Source: Ferrimicrobium sp. (GTDB lineage: Bacteria; Actinomycetota; Acidimicrobiia; Acidimicrobiales; Acidimicrobiaceae). From it: a stretch of DNA of 7,216 nucleotides. The notes beneath the pieces were generated by a model. It saw only the letters and a list, made by a program, of their open reading frames with translations. It had not been told where the DNA came from and searched no databases. Shown here piece after piece: positions 4,017 through 7,216 of this stretch (its first letter is position 1; the number at the start of each line of letters is the position of its first letter). The stretch covers positions 1-7,216 of the forward strand of contig DAHXNM010000090.1 of the NCBI GenBank assembly GCA_027365375.1, in the 5' to 3' direction. The position numbers were made by a program, and so were the translations under genes.

Positions 4017-6875
4017 ATGGGGACGACCTATCATCTGCAACCCGGACAGAAGGCTGTGGTAGTCTCTAGCGCAATCCTTGATCAGCGCTTGGATGATATT
4101 CGTTCCGAACTCGAAGCGGCGACGGCTGGCCTAAGCGCCAACGACATCATCATCGTCTGCGGCAATCTCAGCAACGTCGAGGCCCGCCAGAATCTAGCCG
4201 TCCTGAACAGCTATCGTCGGCTGACCTACATCGTCGCCAACAACATCGAACTCGAGGATCTCATGCCGATGATGGCGACTCCCCAGGAGAACCAGCTCGA
4301 CCCGTACGGCAACCCACACTGGTGCTCAAGTCTTGAACTCACCTATGAAGACCATGGCATCAGGCGTCTGCTCGTTGACCCCGGCACCTCCTATCGTCAA
4401 TCCGATGACCCTCGGGCTGCAATTCTCGACCGCTTAAGTAGGCAGGGACGCCGCTTTGTCGATGCGGTTTACCTCAACCCACAGGCATCAATCCGGCAAT
4501 ACATCGCCTCTCGATCCTTCTACCAAAAGATGCGACTCCTAACTACGTGGGTGACCATCCCAGTGCTTCTCGTTCTGGCGATTCTGGTCCCACTAATGTT
4601 CGCTCATCGTGTACTGGATCAACGGTCCACAGCGCTAATGACGAGTTCGGAAATCTTAGCTATCGCAGTCGTTCTCGATCTCGTGCTGGCGGTCGCGGTG
4701 TCGATCTTCAGCAGTCGTCGCATACTCCGGATCCTCGATGAGCCGCTAAAGACAGCCATGCGAGCCTATGATCCGAATGAGTCCGAGCGACTACAACTCG
4801 ACGAGCTCTCCCGCGATGGATACCATGGCCTGATCAGTGCGGGCACCCATAGCAAGGAACTTCTTAGAGTCGCCGATGTCATTTTTGCAAGTCCTGGCAA
4901 CTTTGGTATCAGCATCAACCGAACGCCAACACGGATTCCGATTCCAGCCATGTATCTCTCTATGATCGATGCCTCCTGGTTGGAGCTTGAGCCCGGAGCC
5001 ACCCTTCGAATCAGCCTATGGTCGCTCCAACGACTCAGGACCCGCTCACGATTTCTGCGGCTCTTAGTCATGCCTGAGCTGCGAAGACCTACTCCCCGGC
5101 TACTCGCTGCCACTCCCGATGGTCCGGTCTACTCTCCTATGGTTAGAGCTTTGCACACCGGCAACCTGCGCTTCCGTCGCGTGATCGCAATCATCGTTTT
5201 CCTGGGTGGGATCGTTGAACTCGCTAGCGCACTGTTGCCACCTCTGCATCATCACCTGAGACTCACCACATTACTGTTTCCAAGCATCGCCTTATTCGTG
5301 CGCCACTACGCCAATGCGCTAGCTGCCACCGCTGGTGTAGGCATGATTGCAGTAGCACTCGGTCTCCACGCAGGTCGAAGGCGATCATTTCAGATCTCCA
5401 TTGCTGTCGCTACTCTCGCCTTCCTGGCCAATCTTGGCCGTGGAGGCGACCTCGCGACAATGATCGTTCTTGCAGTTGTCCTCGCGGTACTGCTCGTCAA
5501 CCGGCACGCCTTCGATCAACCCACACCAACCAAACCTACGCTCTCTCGACTGGTCAGGGTTATGGTAACGATGATCCTGCTGTGGATCGTCGCCGTAATA
5601 GTAACGCTGGTGGCGCAACTTTTTATCCGCCACCACCAACCTGATCGTCTCTTGTCCGCCTTCGGGAGTATCGTGACCGTGTCTTTTGGGCTCTCATCTC
5701 GCGCCCCGTCCCCCTTTGAGCATCCCTATCTTCGAGATGCGCTGCAGTTGTCGATGCTAGTCCTGCTCCTCATCGGCATCTGGGCGATCTTGGCTCCGCT
5801 ATCTACACGCGTTCACCTCGAGGGTCGATCCTCGCCCAGCGTTGAGGCATTTGGTCGTATCTTGGCAGCTCACCCGCAAAGTACACTCGACTACTTTGCA
5901 CTGCGAGATGACAAAATGCGTTGGGTTCGTCATGGAGTAATCATTGCCTACGGAATATTTGGCTCCACAGTCATCGTCTCACCAGACCCCATAGGTCCCC
6001 GATCCAACTCTCGGCTCGCCTTCGTCGAGTTCTATGCAGAGATGAAACGACAAGGGCGTTCCGTTGCCATCCTCGGTGCAAGTACCTCTTGGCAAACGGC
6101 CTACCAGGCGATGAACATGCGTAGCTACTACATAGGAGATGAGGCTCTCGTTGCCCTTGACGGGCTCGACTTAGCGGGCAAACGACACAAGAGCCTCCGC
6201 CAGGCCGTCAATAGAATGAAAAACTATGGCTACTCGGTAACACTCAGCAACCCAACTCGACTGCCAACCGCCGATCGTGAAGATATCCTTGCCATCATGG
6301 CTGTCTCCCGGCGGGGTGACCGCGAACGCGGCTTCTCGATGACCCTGGGTCGCATCTTCGACCCGCACGATACTGACCTGCTCATGAGCATCTGCCGAGA
6401 CAAAAACGGGGTGATCACTGGATTCTGTCAGTGGGTACCAGCACCCGCAGTAAATGGCTATTCGCTCGACCTGATGCGACGCGACCTTGGAGATCATCCC
6501 AATGGCATGTTTGATCTCCTAATCGTAGAGACAATTCGCCAACTCAGCGAGCAGGGCTATAGTGCGGTCAGCCTCAATTTTGCCGCCATGCGAGCAGTGC
6601 TGGCGGGCGAACGTGGATCAGGAATACCCTCCCGAGTCGAACGCTGGGTACTTGGCAGGCTCTCTGACTCGATGCAGATCGAATCACTATGGCATTTCAA
6701 CGCAAAATTTGATCCCACCTGGTTGCCTCGATACCTCGTCGTCGATACCATAGAAAACCTGCCGGCGATCGCCATCGCAGCCAGCAAAGCAGAATCGCTC
6801 TGGGATCTACCAGTGATTGGCCGTTTTCTGAGCGACACACCTCGTCCGCAAGGACCAATACCGTCATCACGGTGA
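4017..6875 (+). CDS. multidomain membrane protein: degenerate metallophosphoesterase + transmembrane core + phosphatidylglycerol lysyltransferase (DUF2156) domain
   Basis: This is a 952-residue protein. The C-terminal region (about 600-915) is the LPG synthase C / DUF2156 dual-GNAT domain of MprF- and LysX-type proteins, which transfer an amino acid from aminoacyl-tRNA to phosphatidylglycerol. Its marks are GDEALVAL (707-714), KSLRQAVNRM (725-734), RERGFSMTLGR (769-779), SLDLMRRD (816-823), LNFA (853-856) and FNAKFDPTWLPRYLV (894-908). Before it lie about seven membrane helices (388-595). Residues 1-385 resemble a calcineurin-type phosphoesterase of actinobacterial membrane type, split by two helices (about 175-198 and 211-231), but most metal ligands are gone (see findings). 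No lysyl-tRNA synthetase domain follows, unlike mycobacterial LysX. The ATG at 4017 lies 9 bp after yajQ, in the same frame, without a visible Shine-Dalgarno sequence, so translational coupling is likely. The amino acid and lipid substrates are unknown. The DUF2156 assignment is firm; the phosphoesterase relation rests on motif order recalled from the family and is an inference. Confidence 0.88.
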   Translation: MGTTYHLQPGQKAVVVSSAILDQRLDDIRSELEAATAGLSANDIIIVCGNLSNVEARQNLAVLNSYRRLTYIVANNIELEDLMPMMATPQENQLDPYGNPHWCSSLELTYEDHGIRRLLVDPGTSYRQSDDPRAAILDRLSRQGRRFVDAVYLNPQASIRQYIASRSFYQKMRLLTTWVTIPVLLVLAILVPLMFAHRVLDQRSTALMTSSEILAIAVVLDLVLAVAVSIFSSRRILRILDEPLKTAMRAYDPNESERLQLDELSRDGYHGLISAGTHSKELLRVADVIFASPGNFGISINRTPTRIPIPAMYLSMIDASWLELEPGATLRISLWSLQRLRTRSRFLRLLVMPELRRPTPRLLAATPDGPVYSPMVRALHTGNLRFRRVIAIIVFLGGIVELASALLPPLHHHLRLTTLLFPSIALFVRHYANALAATAGVGMIAVALGLHAGRRRSFQISIAVATLAFLANLGRGGDLATMIVLAVVLAVLLVNRHAFDQPTPTKPTLSRLVRVMVTMILLWIVAVIVTLVAQLFIRHHQPDRLLSAFGSIVTVSFGLSSRAPSPFEHPYLRDALQLSMLVLLLIGIWAILAPLSTRVHLEGRSSPSVEAFGRILAAHPQSTLDYFALRDDKMRWVRHGVIIAYGIFGSTVIVSPDPIGPRSNSRLAFVEFYAEMKRQGRSVAILGASTSWQTAYQAMNMRSYYIGDEALVALDGLDLAGKRHKSLRQAVNRMKNYGYSVTLSNPTRLPTADREDILAIMAVSRRGDRERGFSMTLGRIFDPHDTDLLMSICRDKNGVITGFCQWVPAPAVNGYSLDLMRRDLGDHPNGMFDLLIVETIRQLSEQGYSAVSLNFAAMRAVLAGERGSGIPSRVERWVLGRLSDSMQIESLWHFNAKFDPTWLPRYLVVDTIENLPAIAIAASKAESLWDLPVIGRFLSDTPRPQGPIPSSR

Positions 6876-7216
6876 CGAGAGCGGACTCTGCCCCGGAAAC
6901 ACCTGCGAACCAAAGATGGTAAGACCTTTACGCTGGACAACGAGCAAAGCGACGGCGACGGCGACCATCACTGGCGCTACTACCGTCAACGACCCGGTTG
7001 CGGTCAGTGCAATCACCACCATCGAAAGCGGAATCCGTCCAATCGAGCCAAATACTGCCGCAAACATGATGATTGCAAACAGTGGGAGCGTGCCAAAACT
7101 CAAAGGCAGGTGGGCAAGAGATGCTATCCGCCAGAGCAACACACCACTGAAGGCTCCGACCATTAGAGCCGGTCCTAAGACCCCCACCGGCGCCTCAGCT
7201 GAAAGGCTAAGTCCAG
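6867..7216 (-). CDS. ClC-family chloride channel/antiporter, C-terminal part (truncated by window edge)
   Basis: Only the last 115 residues and the stop are in the window; the gene continues past the right edge. Seen: APVGVLGPALMVGAFSG, matching the ClC GxFxP pore motif and following helix; then AAVFGSIGRIPLSMVVIALTATG, matching the family's alternating A-AV-----R-PLT--v---E-TG pattern; then VVAPVMVAVAVALLVV, a last hydrophobic helix. The chain ends soon after with no CBS domains, as in short bacterial ClC proteins. These proteins move chloride, or exchange it for protons, across the inner membrane. The phenylalanine of GxFxP is leucine here (GVLGP), and the site of the central tyrosine seems to be F in LTIFGSQ. 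The gene converges on the DUF2156 protein gene and overlaps its end by 9 bp. A GTG near 7187 could be misread as a start, but the frame stays open to the edge and the family pattern continues upstream of it. Confidence 0.85.
   Translation of the reverse strand, partial: GLSLSAEAPVGVLGPALMVGAFSGVLLWRIASLAHLPLSFGTLPLFAIIMFAAVFGSIGRIPLSMVVIALTATGSLTVVAPVMVAVAVALLVVQRKGLTIFGSQVFPGQSPLSSP

Noticed and set aside
4766..5113. Minus-strand open frame of 115 codons inside the DUF2156 protein gene
   Set aside because: It is arginine/serine-rich shadow coding opposite a continuous plus-strand protein with coherent domain order.
6557..6940. Minus-strand open frame of 127 codons across the convergent gene ends
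   Set aside because: It covers the conserved C-terminus of the DUF2156 domain and the ClC end in another frame, with no family similarity.
1..7216. Mobile element, phage, CRISPR or defence system
   Set aside because: I found no integrase, transposase, terminal inverted repeats, target duplications or regularly spaced repeats; all coding space is taken by chromosomal-type genes.

Overview
The window looks like chromosomal DNA of an actinobacterium with G+C in the mid-50s (judged by eye). Three things point there: a tRNA-Tyr / tRNA-Thr / tRNA-Met neighbourhood next to yajQ, an MptB-type polyprenol-phosphomannose mannosyltransferase, and tRNA genes without encoded CCA. The moderate G+C would suit an acidophilic Acidimicrobiia-type organism (Ferrimicrobium/Acidithrix-like), but this is inference and cannot be proved from the window.

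Layout, left to right. Positions 5-157 hold two tRNA genes on the minus strand, transcribed Thr(GGT) then Met(CAT), leading out of the window. A 167-bp spacer (158-324) holds a possible tRNA promoter and short repeats. A plus-strand GNAT acetyltransferase of the phosphinothricin/methionine-sulfoximine acetyltransferase family follows (325-840). It converges on a minus-strand pair: an MptB-like GT-C membrane mannosyltransferase (3341 to 1626) and, 46 bp downstream of it, an AlkA-type HhH-GPD DNA glycosylase (1579 to 929). Upstream of the pair is a strong GC-rich hairpin (3359-3391), then tRNA-Tyr(GTA) (3486 to 3404), also on the minus strand.

Only 26 bp separate tRNA-Tyr from the divergent plus-strand gene yajQ (3513-4007). 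One AT-rich block there reads as a -10 element in both directions. Nine bases after yajQ, in the same frame, begins a 952-residue multidomain membrane protein (4017-6875). Its C-terminal third is the phosphatidylglycerol lysyltransferase/MprF-type domain (DUF2156). Its N-terminal part looks like a calcineurin-type metallophosphoesterase that has lost nearly all metal ligands and is split by two membrane segments. Its stop overlaps by 9 bp the stop of a convergent, right-truncated ClC-family chloride channel/antiporter gene (6867-7216, minus strand).

Functionally, two genes concern the cell envelope: the lipoglycan mannosyltransferase and the lipid-aminoacylation-type protein. The others are a base-excision repair glycosylase, an N-acetyltransferase, the nucleotide-binding protein YajQ and an anion transporter. 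There is no integrase, transposase, CRISPR array or phage gene. The most unusual item is the degenerate phosphoesterase joined to an MprF-type synthase domain; the shared divergent promoter is the second.
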